This document shows, piece after piece, positions 17,256 to 25,495 of a stretch of 64,000 nucleotides of DNA (positions are counted from its first letter, which is position 1; each line of letters opens with the position of its first letter). Origin of the DNA: an uncultured Aquimarina sp. (lineage in GTDB: Bacteria > Bacteroidota > Bacteroidia > Flavobacteriales > Flavobacteriaceae); NCBI RefSeq assembly GCF_947500065.1, contig NZ_CANMQT010000001.1, forward strand, positions 1 to 64,000. Direction: 5' to 3'. The notes under the pieces were generated by a model, which did no database searches, was not told the origin of the DNA, and worked only from the letters and a program-made list of their open reading frames with translations. Both the position numbers and the translations under genes were made by a program.

Positions 17256-18173
17256 ATGAAACGGATCTTATTACCTACCGATTTTTCTGACAATGCATTT
17301 AATGCTATACGATATGCACTACAATTTTTCAAGAATGAAGAATGTACATTTTATCTCCTTCATACTTTTACACCTGTGTCCTATAATGTAGGATATCTTA
17401 TAGAGAATCCTATGCCTTATGGAATGGAAGATATCGCTATGATGAATTCAAAAAGAGATATCGAACGCACAGAAGCAAAAATAAAAGAGGAGTTCAACAA
17501 CCCAAAACATAGTTTTGAGAGGATTTCGGCTTTTAATATGTTGATTAATGAAATTAAAGACACCGTAGATCGCTATAACATCGATCTGATAGTTATGGGT
17601 ACTAAAGGAGCTACCGGAGCCAAAGAAATTTTTATTGGAACCCATACTATGTATACTATAAAAAAAGTGAAGTGCCCTGTCTTAGCGATTCCTTCTGACT
17701 TTGAATATGAAAAACCTAAAGAGATATTATTCCCAACGGATTATCATCTTAGTACTACTAATAAGTATCTGCCGTTAATCAAAGATATATGTAACCAACA
17801 TACTGCAAGGCTTCATATGCTTAATGCTTACTATGGTATTCCTTTAGATCAAAATCAAAAAGAAACAAAAGATTTTATAGACACTTATTTTGAAAAAAAC
17901 GCTCATGTTTTTCACATTGCAGATGGCATGGATGTGATTGAAGCGGTAGAAGATTTTCAAAAAATGAATATCATAAACTTGCTGGTTATGGTTCATAACA
18001 AACATTCATTTTTCGAAAACTTGTTATTCAAACCGGTAATAAACCAAATAGCATATCACACCAACATTCCTTTTTTAGTAATTCCATCAGAAAAGAGAAT
18101 CGGATCTAGCAAACAAGCTAATCCTACTGATGAAAAAAGAAAGAAAAAAGAGGATGAAGGTTTAGCTGTCTAA
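17256..18173 (+). CDS. universal stress protein, tandem array member 3
   Basis: 305 aa. The loop GTKGATGAKEIFIGTHT in domain 1 keeps all the glycines but has GTH in place of GSN. Domain 2 starts ILFPTDYHLS. The protein ends in a highly charged, probably disordered extension of about 25 residues (KQANPTDEKRKKKEDEG) that no other member has; it could mediate an interaction. Co-transcribed with member 2. The 44-nt gap to member 4 contains no clear promoter box, so transcription may continue. Confidence 0.88.
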   Translation: MKRILLPTDFSDNAFNAIRYALQFFKNEECTFYLLHTFTPVSYNVGYLIENPMPYGMEDIAMMNSKRDIERTEAKIKEEFNNPKHSFERISAFNMLINEIKDTVDRYNIDLIVMGTKGATGAKEIFIGTHTMYTIKKVKCPVLAIPSDFEYEKPKEILFPTDYHLSTTNKYLPLIKDICNQHTARLHMLNAYYGIPLDQNQKETKDFIDTYFEKNAHVFHIADGMDVIEAVEDFQKMNIINLLVMVHNKHSFFENLLFKPVINQIAYHTNIPFLVIPSEKRIGSSKQANPTDEKRKKKEDEGLAV

Positions 18174-18217
18174 CAAAAATAAGCATAGTCCTAACGTATA
18201 TAAATACTAGCTAAAAG

Positions 18218-19069
18218 ATGAAAAAAATACTGGTAACAACAGATTTTTCTGACAGGGCCTGGAATGGACTTGTATATGCAATCGATTTATACCGTGATAT
18301 CCCCTGCGAATTTCATATACTTAATACATATGATCTTAATTCGGTGCGATTAGTTACCACGTTAAGCTCGCAAAAAGTGGGATATTTTTACGAATCTATT
18401 AAGATAGAATCAGAAGAAGGGTTAAAAATGACTTTAGAAGATATCAATAATTCTCAGCCTGCTGAACATCATTCTTTCAAAACCGTTTCAAAATCCGGTA
18501 TCTTGACAAAGATTTTACAGCAAATGACGGAAAAGAATCAATTTGATCTGATTATAATGAGCTCTAAAGGAACTACAGGATCAAAACAGATTTTTCTGGG
18601 AAGTAGCGTAAAGAAAGTATTAGAAAATGATTTTCATTGTCCCATTCTCATTATCCCTGAAGATGCTTATTTCGAAGGTATTAAAAATATCGCTTTCGCA
18701 ACAGATTTCGAACGAATATACCATAAATTCGAAATTAAACCCATTATTGATTTAGCAAAACGCAACAATGCTACTGTGAGAATGATCCATGTCTATGATG
18801 AACAAAAACTAAGCCCAGTACAACATTATAACTCTACAACACTGGAAAACTTTTTTAAAAACGTAAGGTTTGATTTCCATGTAATGCCCGAATTTTCAAC
18901 TATAGAAAAAGGAATACAAGCCTTCATAGAAGAACTGGAAATAGATCTGTTAACAATGATCAAATATGAGTATAGCTTTATTCAGCGTTTAATAAGAGAA
19001 CCGATCATAAAAAAAATAACATTTAATACTAAGATTCCTTTCTTAGTTATTCCCGCAGATCATATTTAA
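18218..19069 (+). CDS. universal stress protein, tandem array member 4
   Basis: 283 aa. Domain 1 begins KKILVTTDFSDRAWNGLVYA, with Thr where siblings have Pro (PTDF). The loop is SSKGTTGSKQIFLGSSV, a conservative variant. Domain 2 (NIAFATDFERIYHKFEI) is most like those of members 1 and 5. It lacks its own recognisable FNR-like box, unlike members 1, 2, 5 and 6, so it probably depends on read-through from member 3. Confidence 0.88.
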   Translation: MKKILVTTDFSDRAWNGLVYAIDLYRDIPCEFHILNTYDLNSVRLVTTLSSQKVGYFYESIKIESEEGLKMTLEDINNSQPAEHHSFKTVSKSGILTKILQQMTEKNQFDLIIMSSKGTTGSKQIFLGSSVKKVLENDFHCPILIIPEDAYFEGIKNIAFATDFERIYHKFEIKPIIDLAKRNNATVRMIHVYDEQKLSPVQHYNSTTLENFFKNVRFDFHVMPEFSTIEKGIQAFIEELEIDLLTMIKYEYSFIQRLIREPIIKKITFNTKIPFLVIPADHI

Positions 19070-19127
19070 AAAAATGAAGGTCATTTAATAAACAAACTTA
19101 CAATATCATACAATTCTCTTATTGATA

Positions 19128-19170
19128 TGAGGATTGTCATAGTATTCCTGATTTTTTGGAAATAGTTTTA
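19128..19170 (+). promoter_or_regulatory. FNR-like box and -7 element, usp member 5
   Basis: TGAGGATTGTCA (19128-19139; the left half-site is degenerate) and TAGTTTTA (19163-19170) at the standard 33-bp spacing. The ATG follows at 19198. Confidence 0.65.
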
Positions 19171-19197
19171 TGATATAATTTCTAAAACTTAAAAACC

Positions 19198-20046
19198 ATG
19201 AAAAGAATACTTGTTCCCACAGATTTTTCAAATAATGCATACAGTGCTCTTTTTTATGCTACACGATTATTTCAGGATCAAGCATGTAAATTTTACATCT
19301 TAAACACTTTTAAGGTAAATACTCCGGTTTTAACAAGTAGGATTGATACTAGCAAAGGAGATTTATTATATCAAAAACTGAGTGCTGAGTCTAAAGATTC
19401 ATTAACACAAATATTTCATTCAATTACTAGAGATACCGATGACCTTAACCATACTTTTGAAGCTATCTCTGTTTCTAAAGACTTAACAGAAACAATTCAT
19501 AAAACTATCGAAAGGAATAATATAGATCTGGTGGTTATGGGTACAAAAGGTGCTACCGGGACTGCCAGTCTTTTTATGGGAAGTAATACGGTTAAGGTTA
19601 TTCAAAAAACTCATAATTGTCCCGTTTTGGTAGTTCCGGATGAGTACGATTTCGAAAAGCCGATGGAGATCGCTTTCCCAACAGATTTTAGACGATTTTA
19701 TATAGCAGAAGAATTAAAACCATTAATAGATATTGCTTCTTTGTTTGGTTCTAACATAAGAATTTTTCATATCCATGAAGAGGAAAAGCTAGATGAACTA
19801 CAAGATCATAATTACAATTCTCTAAAAAAATATCTTAAAGATTTTACACATAGTATTCACTGGATATCCAAACTTGATCAAAAGTCTAAACTTATTAATG
19901 ATTTCATTAACCAATTAAACATCAACTTATTAGTGATGGTCAATTATCGACATAGTCTTATAGAAAGTATAACTCATGAGCCAGTCATCAAAAAGTTGGG
20001 ATTTCACGCATCAGTTCCTTTTCTGGTAATACCGGATGCTAGCTGA
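19198..20046 (+). CDS. universal stress protein, tandem array member 5
   Basis: 282 aa. Domain 1 starts KRILVPTDFSNNAYSALFYA with a canonical loop GTKGATGTASLFMGSNT. Domain 2 starts EIAFPTDFRRFYIAEEL. It has its own FNR-like promoter and stands about 70 nt before the next unit, so it is probably a separate transcript. Its second domain resembles that of member 1 (SLIESITHEPVIKK versus SFIDKLTREPVIKT), suggesting the array grew by repeated duplication. Confidence 0.9.
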   Translation: MKRILVPTDFSNNAYSALFYATRLFQDQACKFYILNTFKVNTPVLTSRIDTSKGDLLYQKLSAESKDSLTQIFHSITRDTDDLNHTFEAISVSKDLTETIHKTIERNNIDLVVMGTKGATGTASLFMGSNTVKVIQKTHNCPVLVVPDEYDFEKPMEIAFPTDFRRFYIAEELKPLIDIASLFGSNIRIFHIHEEEKLDELQDHNYNSLKKYLKDFTHSIHWISKLDQKSKLINDFINQLNINLLVMVNYRHSLIESITHEPVIKKLGFHASVPFLVIPDAS

Positions 20047-20086
20047 CAATTATCATAGTTTTTAACAGAGAATGATCATACATTTA
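20044..20086 (+). promoter_or_regulatory. FNR-like box and -7 element, usp member 6 operon
   Basis: TGACAATTATCA (20044-20055), which overlaps the stop codon of member 5, and TACATTTA (20079-20086), 33 bp centre to centre. The ATG is at 20115. Confidence 0.7.
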
Positions 20087-20114
20087 AACTGTTAATCCTT
20101 AAAAACCTATTCTA

Positions 20115-20966
20115 ATGAAAAAGAAGATTTTATTGCCAACAGATTTTTCTAAAAACGCATGGAACGCTATGAGCTATGCTATTGAGCTTTATAAAAATGA
20201 GGAATGTGATTTCTACGTCCTCAATGTTTTTAACGCTACAGGCTATGCATTAGAAAGTATGATGGTTCCTGAACCGGGAGAAAGAATGTATGAAGAAGCT
20301 AAAGAGAAATCAGAAAAAGGGCTTGGTAAAATTTTAGAACGACTTTCTTTTAGAGACCAATATACAAATCACAAGTTCTTTATGGTTTCACAATTTAATA
20401 GCTTACTCGAAGGGATTAAGGATCTCGTAGATAAACAAGACATAGAAATGGTTATCATGGGAACTAAAGGAGCTACTAATGCGGGTGATGTCATCTATGG
20501 CAGTAATACTGTTTTAGTAATGGAAAAAGTAAGAAACTGTCCTGTAATGGCAATCCCAGAAGATGTAATATATACAGAACCTAAGGAAATTGTATTCCCT
20601 ACAGATTATGAAACACATTTTAAACGCAGAGAGCTACAATACTTGATCGAAATTGCCAAAATTAGTAATGCAGCGGTTCGTTTTCTTCACGTCTCCAATG
20701 AAGATACCTTAAGTGATGAACAAAAAAGTAATCAAAAATTATTGAAAGAATATTTTGAAACTATACCTCATACATTTCACACCTTGCGTAATGTGGATGT
20801 AAAAGGAGGACTCAGTGCTTTTGTAGAAAGTAGAAATAGCGACATGATCACTTTTATAAATAGGAAACATAGTTTCTTTGGGAGTATATTTTCTAGACCC
20901 ATGGTTAAAGACCTCGGATACCATTCTAAAGTGCCAGTATTAGCGTTACATGATATTAAAAATTAA
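20115..20966 (+). CDS. universal stress protein, tandem array member 6
   Basis: 283 aa. Domain 1 begins KKILLPTDFSKNAWNAMSYA. The loop reads GTKGATNAGDVIYGSNT: Asn replaces the third glycine, but the distal GSNT is kept. Domain 2 begins EIVFPTDYETHFKRREL. It heads a plus-strand operon with the next three genes (gaps of 12, 36 and 13 nt). This links Usp function to the eRF1-like, ATP-cone/nuclease and beta-CASP proteins, all suggestive of translation or RNA turnover under stress. Confidence 0.9.
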   Translation: MKKKILLPTDFSKNAWNAMSYAIELYKNEECDFYVLNVFNATGYALESMMVPEPGERMYEEAKEKSEKGLGKILERLSFRDQYTNHKFFMVSQFNSLLEGIKDLVDKQDIEMVIMGTKGATNAGDVIYGSNTVLVMEKVRNCPVMAIPEDVIYTEPKEIVFPTDYETHFKRRELQYLIEIAKISNAAVRFLHVSNEDTLSDEQKSNQKLLKEYFETIPHTFHTLRNVDVKGGLSAFVESRNSDMITFINRKHSFFGSIFSRPMVKDLGYHSKVPVLALHDIKN

Positions 20967-20978
20967 AACCTACTAGTT

Positions 20979-21401
20979 ATGAAAAACACAGGAATATGGA
21001 TGGATAAGGAAAAAGCCTATATCATCGACATAAAAGAAAATAAAGAAGACATGATCACGATTTTTTCCGAAATAGAAGATTATCGTATTCACGGAGGTTC
21101 AGGAACACGTTTTAAAGGTGGACCGCAAGATGTAGTTCAGGATAGTAAATACCTAGAGCGTGAAAAGAATCAGTTTAAAACATATTTTAAAAAAATAATT
21201 CCTTACATCGAAAATGCTGATAAGATTGTAATTTATGGACCCGCAGAAGCCGGTGAAAAATTCCATAAAGAATTAGAAGAAAATTATAAGAAAATAGGCA
21301 AAAAAGTAAAAGCCGTTCTCAAAGCAGACAGTATGACCGAAAATCAAACAAAAGCTTTGATTCGGGATTATTTCAAGAATTATAAGCCACATATTTTATA
21401 A
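20979..21401 (+). CDS. small protein, possibly eRF1-domain-like
   Basis: 140 aa, cytoplasmic. It begins MKNTGIWMDKEKAYII and has a central motif KIVIYGPAEAGEKFHKEL with a following helix rich in lysine. That motif resembles the core of bacterial proteins related to eRF1/Vms1-type release factors (the baeRF group), but it is recalled rather than searched and the protein is short. It follows the usp gene by 12 nt and precedes the nuclease-like gene, so the genes are co-expressed. If the match is right it could act on stalled ribosomes during stress. Confidence 0.5.
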   Translation: MKNTGIWMDKEKAYIIDIKENKEDMITIFSEIEDYRIHGGSGTRFKGGPQDVVQDSKYLEREKNQFKTYFKKIIPYIENADKIVIYGPAEAGEKFHKELEENYKKIGKKVKAVLKADSMTENQTKALIRDYFKNYKPHIL

Positions 21402-21437
21402 GAATCCTCCAATAGCAATCTGTTTAGTTTTAAATCT

Positions 21438-22280
21438 ATGAAAAAGCAGGATTTCGACATCCTAAAATCTTCTGGAAAAAGAGTGAAGTTCTCATTAAGG
21501 AAATTGCAGAATTCACTCAGAAGAAGTGGGGCAGATGATAAAACTATTGAACATATTATTGACACCGTTAGAGATGAATTATACCAAGGCATTTCTACAA
21601 AGGAGATTTACAACAGAGCTTTTGCCTTACTTAAAAAGCAAAAATCTGTTTTTGCTTCGAAATACAAACTCAAAAAGGCTATTTATGAATTAGGGCCTAC
21701 TGGTTTTCCGTTCGAGAGCTTCGTAGCGGCTATTCTTAAGCAATCTGGATATCAAGTCAATATTGGACAAATCATATCCGGCAAATGTGTTTCTCATGAA
21801 GTTGATGTAGTTGCTAAGAAAAATACAGATTATATTGTTATTGAATGTAAATTTCATAGTGAAGAAGGGCGTAATTGTAATGTTAAAATCCCTTTATATA
21901 TACACTCCAGATATCAAGATATCCTTAATAATTTTGAAAATAAAAAAAATAACCTGATTACCCCTAATCAAGGATGGGTAGTGACGAATACTCGGTTCAC
22001 AAAAGATGCTATCCAATATGGTGAGTGTGCGGGTTTATATTTACTGAGTTGGGATTATCCAAAAGCTAATGGCCTAAAGGACAGAATTGACCGCTTAGGA
22101 TTATATCCAATCACTGTATCTACACTCCTTACTAATAGAGAGAAACAGTTTTTATTGAGTAGGGATATTGTTTTGTGTAAACAGCTAAGAGGAGATATGT
22201 TTTACCTTGATCATTTAGGCATTTCCGAAAAGAGAAAGCAAAAAATACTGGATGAAATAAATAAGTTATGTAACGAATAA
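21438..22280 (+). CDS. ATP-cone / Mrr-like nuclease fusion
   Basis: 280 aa. The N-terminal 90 residues look like an ATP-cone (SGKRVKFSLRKLQNSLRRSGA... IYNRAFALLKKQ), the nucleotide-sensing module of ribonucleotide reductases and NrdR. The rest contains a PD-(D/E)xK-type core: HEVDVVAKKNTDYIVIECKFH, as in Mrr-family restriction endonucleases. The start ATG at 21438 is 36 nt after the previous gene. The fusion suggests a nuclease controlled by nucleotide levels. Target unknown; no methyltransferase partner lies next to it, so classical restriction is unlikely. Confidence 0.75.
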   Translation: MKKQDFDILKSSGKRVKFSLRKLQNSLRRSGADDKTIEHIIDTVRDELYQGISTKEIYNRAFALLKKQKSVFASKYKLKKAIYELGPTGFPFESFVAAILKQSGYQVNIGQIISGKCVSHEVDVVAKKNTDYIVIECKFHSEEGRNCNVKIPLYIHSRYQDILNNFENKKNNLITPNQGWVVTNTRFTKDAIQYGECAGLYLLSWDYPKANGLKDRIDRLGLYPITVSTLLTNREKQFLLSRDIVLCKQLRGDMFYLDHLGISEKRKQKILDEINKLCNE

Positions 22281-22293
22281 AAAGGATCTTCTT

Positions 22294-23664
22294 ATGTCAC
22301 TGGTCAAAATTCATTTTCTTGGAGCAGCAAAAACCGTAACAGGTTCAAAATTTTATATAGAAACACCACAGAAAAACATTTTAATCGACTGTGGAATGTT
22401 TCAAGGTATTAAAGAACTACGAGAGTTAAACTGGAAACCTTTTCCGATGGATACTTCTGTAATTGACACAGTGCTGCTCACTCATGGACATCTGGATCAT
22501 ACTGGTTATTTACCGAGATTAGTTAAGCAAGGATTCCGAGGCGATATTATAGGAACCGCCCCTACTCTGGCAATTACAGAAATTATTCTAAGAGATAGCG
22601 CCAAAATTCACGAAGAAGAAGCCGATAAAGCAAATAAAGAAAGGTATTCTAAACATGATCCAGCTTTACCATTTTATACCCTAAAAGATGCAGAAAAAAC
22701 ATTGCAATATTTTAAAACCAAAGAAAAGGACAACTGGATTTCATTGTCAGATGATATTGAATATAGATTTAGATATAACGGACATATTATAGGAGCTTGC
22801 TTTATAGAATTGAATCTTTTTGAAAAAACCTTAGTATTCTCTGGCGATATAGGAAGACCTGACGATGTATTGCTTCAAGCTCCTGAAAAACCAACATGGG
22901 TAGATTTTCTTTTTATGGAAAGTACGTATGGTAACAAACTGCATCCAGATCAAGATGTAGAAGAGAAATTAATCCAATTGATAAACGAAACCTTATACAA
23001 AAGAGGAACACTTATTATCCCATCTTTTGCGGTAGAACGTTTACAGACATTGATGTATCTTTTATGGAAGCTATATCAAAAAAACAAAATCCCGAACATT
23101 CCCATCTTCGTGGATAGTCCAATGGGCAATAATGTGCTGTCAGTATTTGAACAATTTCCGGATTGGCATAAACTACCAATGAAAGACTATTACGCCATAT
23201 GTAATCATATTAATATTGTTACATCGTATAAAGAAACATGGGAAACAATTGATGATCCCAGACCAAAAATTGTAATTGCAGGTAGTGGAATGGTTACTGG
23301 AGGCAGAGTTTTAACCTACCTAAAACAACTTATAGATATTACCACCACATCTGTTCTTTTAGTAGGATATCAAGCAGAAGGAACTCGTGGCAGACAATTA
23401 CAGGATGGAGCCCATGAAATCAAATTGTATGGTAAATATTATCCGGTAAAAGCGCAAATACATCATATAGAAAGTCTGTCTGCTCATGCCGATCAATATG
23501 AATTGCTTGATTGGGTCAGTAAAATTAAAAACATCCCGGAAAAAGTCTTTCTTATTCATGGAGAACCATCTGCTTCAGAAGCATTTAACATTAAATTACG
23601 AGATACTTTTAATTGGAACATCCATATTCCCAAACTCAATGAAGTTCAAGAGATTATTATCTAA
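22294..23664 (+). CDS. MBL-fold beta-CASP RNA nuclease
   Basis: 456 aa. Metallo-beta-lactamase motifs are present: THGHLDHTG (motif 2), FSGDIGRP (motif 4), and the beta-CASP signatures GSGMVTGGR, SLSAHADQ and FLIHGEP. This is the CPSF-100/YSH1-like family; bacterial members are zinc-dependent RNA-processing nucleases. It is cytoplasmic, of normal full length, and last in the usp6 operon (13 nt behind the nuclease-fusion gene). With the eRF1-like protein it suggests RNA or ribosome-associated turnover as the theme of the operon. Confidence 0.88.
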   Translation: MSLVKIHFLGAAKTVTGSKFYIETPQKNILIDCGMFQGIKELRELNWKPFPMDTSVIDTVLLTHGHLDHTGYLPRLVKQGFRGDIIGTAPTLAITEIILRDSAKIHEEEADKANKERYSKHDPALPFYTLKDAEKTLQYFKTKEKDNWISLSDDIEYRFRYNGHIIGACFIELNLFEKTLVFSGDIGRPDDVLLQAPEKPTWVDFLFMESTYGNKLHPDQDVEEKLIQLINETLYKRGTLIIPSFAVERLQTLMYLLWKLYQKNKIPNIPIFVDSPMGNNVLSVFEQFPDWHKLPMKDYYAICNHINIVTSYKETWETIDDPRPKIVIAGSGMVTGGRVLTYLKQLIDITTTSVLLVGYQAEGTRGRQLQDGAHEIKLYGKYYPVKAQIHHIESLSAHADQYELLDWVSKIKNIPEKVFLIHGEPSASEAFNIKLRDTFNWNIHIPKLNEVQEIII

Positions 23665-23679
23665 ACTCTATTGAAAATG

Positions 23680-23722
23680 TGACCATTGTCATTCTTTTTC
23701 TCTTCAATTTTTAAGTAGTTTA
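23680..23722 (+). promoter_or_regulatory. FNR-like box with -7 element
   Basis: TGACCATTGTCA (23680-23691) and GTAGTTTA (23715-23722) at the 33-bp spacing. The next gene starts only at 24000, and an inverted-repeat element lies between, so the leader would be about 270 nt unless the element carries its own promoter. Confidence 0.5.
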
Positions 23723-23787
23723 CTTCTGTATAGCATAGCTAATCAACCCGTTGCGTATTTTGATTTTTTTTATTCAAAATTCTTCTA

Positions 23788-23918
23788 TTCGAGTGTTTCG
23801 ACTGAAAGAAGAAGTATACTTCGACAAGCTCAGCAGAGCTATCGAGAATAGGATTTTGGATCAAAAAAGCTATTCTCGATACAATTTTCCTCCATTACAT
23901 TTTGGAAAATCACTCGAA
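23788..23918. repeat. nested inverted-repeat insertion in a leader region
   Basis: Outer arms TTCGAGTG / CACTCGAA and inner arms TATCGAGAATA / TATTCTCGATA, with the CTTCGACAAGCTCAG tract also present at about 1848. It looks like a small non-autonomous element lodged between the promoter at 23680 and the gene at 24000. The 335-bp gap holds nothing else I can support. Confidence 0.6.
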
Positions 23919-23999
23919 TTGACGCTTTTCTTTAACATTTCTTTCATAATGCACAACAGGCTAATCAAACTACTTGTAATCTTTAAAAAAAATAAAGCC

Positions 24000-24413
24000 A
24001 TGACAACCAAAATAAATACAACAAACAAAGATCTTAAAGATATCCATTTCGATACGCTAGAATCAAAATCTAGCTTACAGTTTATTGAAGATGAAGTATT
24101 ATTTATCAATCAGTTACTACACTCCTATGTTTTCGAACCAACAACTCCCAACCTTTTTGAACGCTTACAGGAATTTAGACTTGAAATTGAAAGAGTTAAA
24201 AAGGAAATAGATACACTACACGAAGAGATACGAAAACACGAAAACGAATTGGGTGGAATGCTAGAATGTGATACCATTTCCTGCGATCACTATTATTATG
24301 AAGAACACGAATCATTAAAAAAACGCTTTAATGATTTTTACAAGAATTTCCGCAAGCTAAAATCTGAGGTATTTAATTATGCAGGTGGTATTCTAAAAAA
24401 CAATAAAAAATGA
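24000..24413 (+). CDS. coiled-coil protein flanking Hsp20, paralogue 1
   Basis: The track ORF begins at 23751, but its first 83 codons run through the inverted-repeat element. ATG 24000 (MTTKINTTNKDLKDI) gives a sensible 137-aa protein. It is mostly helical: FIEDEVLFINQLLHSYVFEP, then a heptad-like stretch FRLEIERVKKEIDTLHEEI, and a Cys/His/Tyr patch (ECDTISCDHYYYEEH). It is related to the protein at 25041 (FIKDEQRFLNDLIENYTM; common tail pattern). No known family. Position on both sides of a small heat-shock gene suggests a chaperone-associated role. Confidence 0.6.
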   Translation: MTTKINTTNKDLKDIHFDTLESKSSLQFIEDEVLFINQLLHSYVFEPTTPNLFERLQEFRLEIERVKKEIDTLHEEIRKHENELGGMLECDTISCDHYYYEEHESLKKRFNDFYKNFRKLKSEVFNYAGGILKNNKK

Positions 24414-24431
24414 ATTCAATAAGAGGTAAAC

Positions 24432-24474
24432 TGATAATTATCATTTTTTTCAACTTGTTAAAAACCTACATTTA
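24432..24474 (+). promoter_or_regulatory. FNR-like box and -7 element, hsp20
   Basis: TGATAATTATCA (24432-24443) is a perfect 12-bp palindrome, and TACATTTA (24467-24474) lies at exactly the 33-bp centre spacing. The start codon of hsp20 follows at 24516. Confidence 0.75.
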
Positions 24475-24515
24475 AAATACTTAAATAGAATACTAATAAT
24501 TAAAACCTAAACATT

Positions 24516-24959
24516 ATGTCAATAATTAAATTTAACAAAAACAGGTTCCCATGGTTCAATGATAGAGTTTCTAATTGGATGGATACTGATAATTTCTTTG
24601 CTGATGATTTCTTTATCAAAGACAGAAACTTACCTGCAATGAATGTAAAAGAACATAAGAATGATTTTGAAATTGAACTTGCAGTTCCTGGGTTTTCAAA
24701 AAAAGATATCGAAGTAACCATGGAAGATGATGTATTACACATCTGTGCAGAAAAAAGTAAGGAAGAAGTAGAAGAAGATAAGGATTACACTCGTAAAGAA
24801 TTTAACTATAGTTCTTTTGACAGAAAGTTACAATTACCTACTAGTGTAGATCAAAACGAAGAGGTTAAAGCGAAATACAAAAATGGTGTTCTTACACTCA
24901 ATCTATTGAAAAGAGAAGAGATAAAAGAACAACCTAAAAAAGTAATCGAGATAGATTAA
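24516..24959 (+). CDS. small heat-shock protein Hsp20 (alpha-crystallin domain)
   Basis: 147 aa with the alpha-crystallin fold: FEIELAVPGFSKKDIEVTMEDDVLHI, and the C-terminal GVLTL motif (YKNGVLTLNLLKR). The N-terminal arm is short (about 40 residues). Such proteins bind unfolding proteins without ATP. The promoter carries an FNR-like site rather than an obvious heat-shock element, so expression may follow oxygen or redox state. The next gene starts 81 nt downstream. Confidence 0.92.
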   Translation: MSIIKFNKNRFPWFNDRVSNWMDTDNFFADDFFIKDRNLPAMNVKEHKNDFEIELAVPGFSKKDIEVTMEDDVLHICAEKSKEEVEEDKDYTRKEFNYSSFDRKLQLPTSVDQNEEVKAKYKNGVLTLNLLKREEIKEQPKKVIEID

Positions 24960-25040
24960 CCTCATGCATGGTGGCAGGAAATAATTTTGGGGACTTATTT
25001 TCTGCCATTATCAAAATAAATCGAAACTAAAAGTCAACCC

Positions 25041-25484
25041 ATGAAATCAAAAAAACCAAACATCAAATACGTAGAGTGGAAAAGTGCAGAAGAATTGCAT
25101 GAAGCTTCTCTTATTTGGATTTCAGAGTTAAAGTTCATCAAAGATGAGCAACGTTTTCTGAATGATCTTATAGAAAATTACACCATGCAATTGATCTCAG
25201 AAAAGACTTTTGAAAAAAGTAGCAAAATAATTAATGAACTGAATCTAAAAAGAAAAGAGGTCAATCCTTTACTAAAAAAGGTAATAAAACACTGTAACGA
25301 GCTTACCATACTCGTTGACGGCATTGATCAACCGGAAGAAGAAAAAAAGTACAAAGAAAATCATCAAGAATTATTAGTCGAAGTAAGTGCTTATTTTGAT
25401 AACTATAAACAGACCAAAAGAAGGATTTTTGATCTTATCAAAACTATTATCAAGACTGGTAAACAAAAACGTTTATTAAACTAA
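25041..25484 (+). CDS. coiled-coil protein flanking Hsp20, paralogue 2
   Basis: 147 aa, almost wholly alpha-helical and lysine/glutamate-rich. It shares with the 24000-24413 product the opening FIKDEQRFLNDLIENY, the paired central helices and a YFDNYKQTKRRIFDLIK tail (the paralogue has FYKNFRKLKSEVFNY). It lacks the paralogue's Cys-Asp-His-Tyr patch. Function unknown. Probably transcribed with hsp20. Confidence 0.6.
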   Translation: MKSKKPNIKYVEWKSAEELHEASLIWISELKFIKDEQRFLNDLIENYTMQLISEKTFEKSSKIINELNLKRKEVNPLLKKVIKHCNELTILVDGIDQPEEEKKYKENHQELLVEVSAYFDNYKQTKRRIFDLIKTIIKTGKQKRLLN

Positions 25485-25495
25485 CCGCAATCCTT

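Noticed and set aside
23751-23999. N-terminal extension of the coiled-coil protein
   Set aside because: It is encoded by an inverted-repeat element and reads as random sequence; ATG 24000 gives a compact protein.
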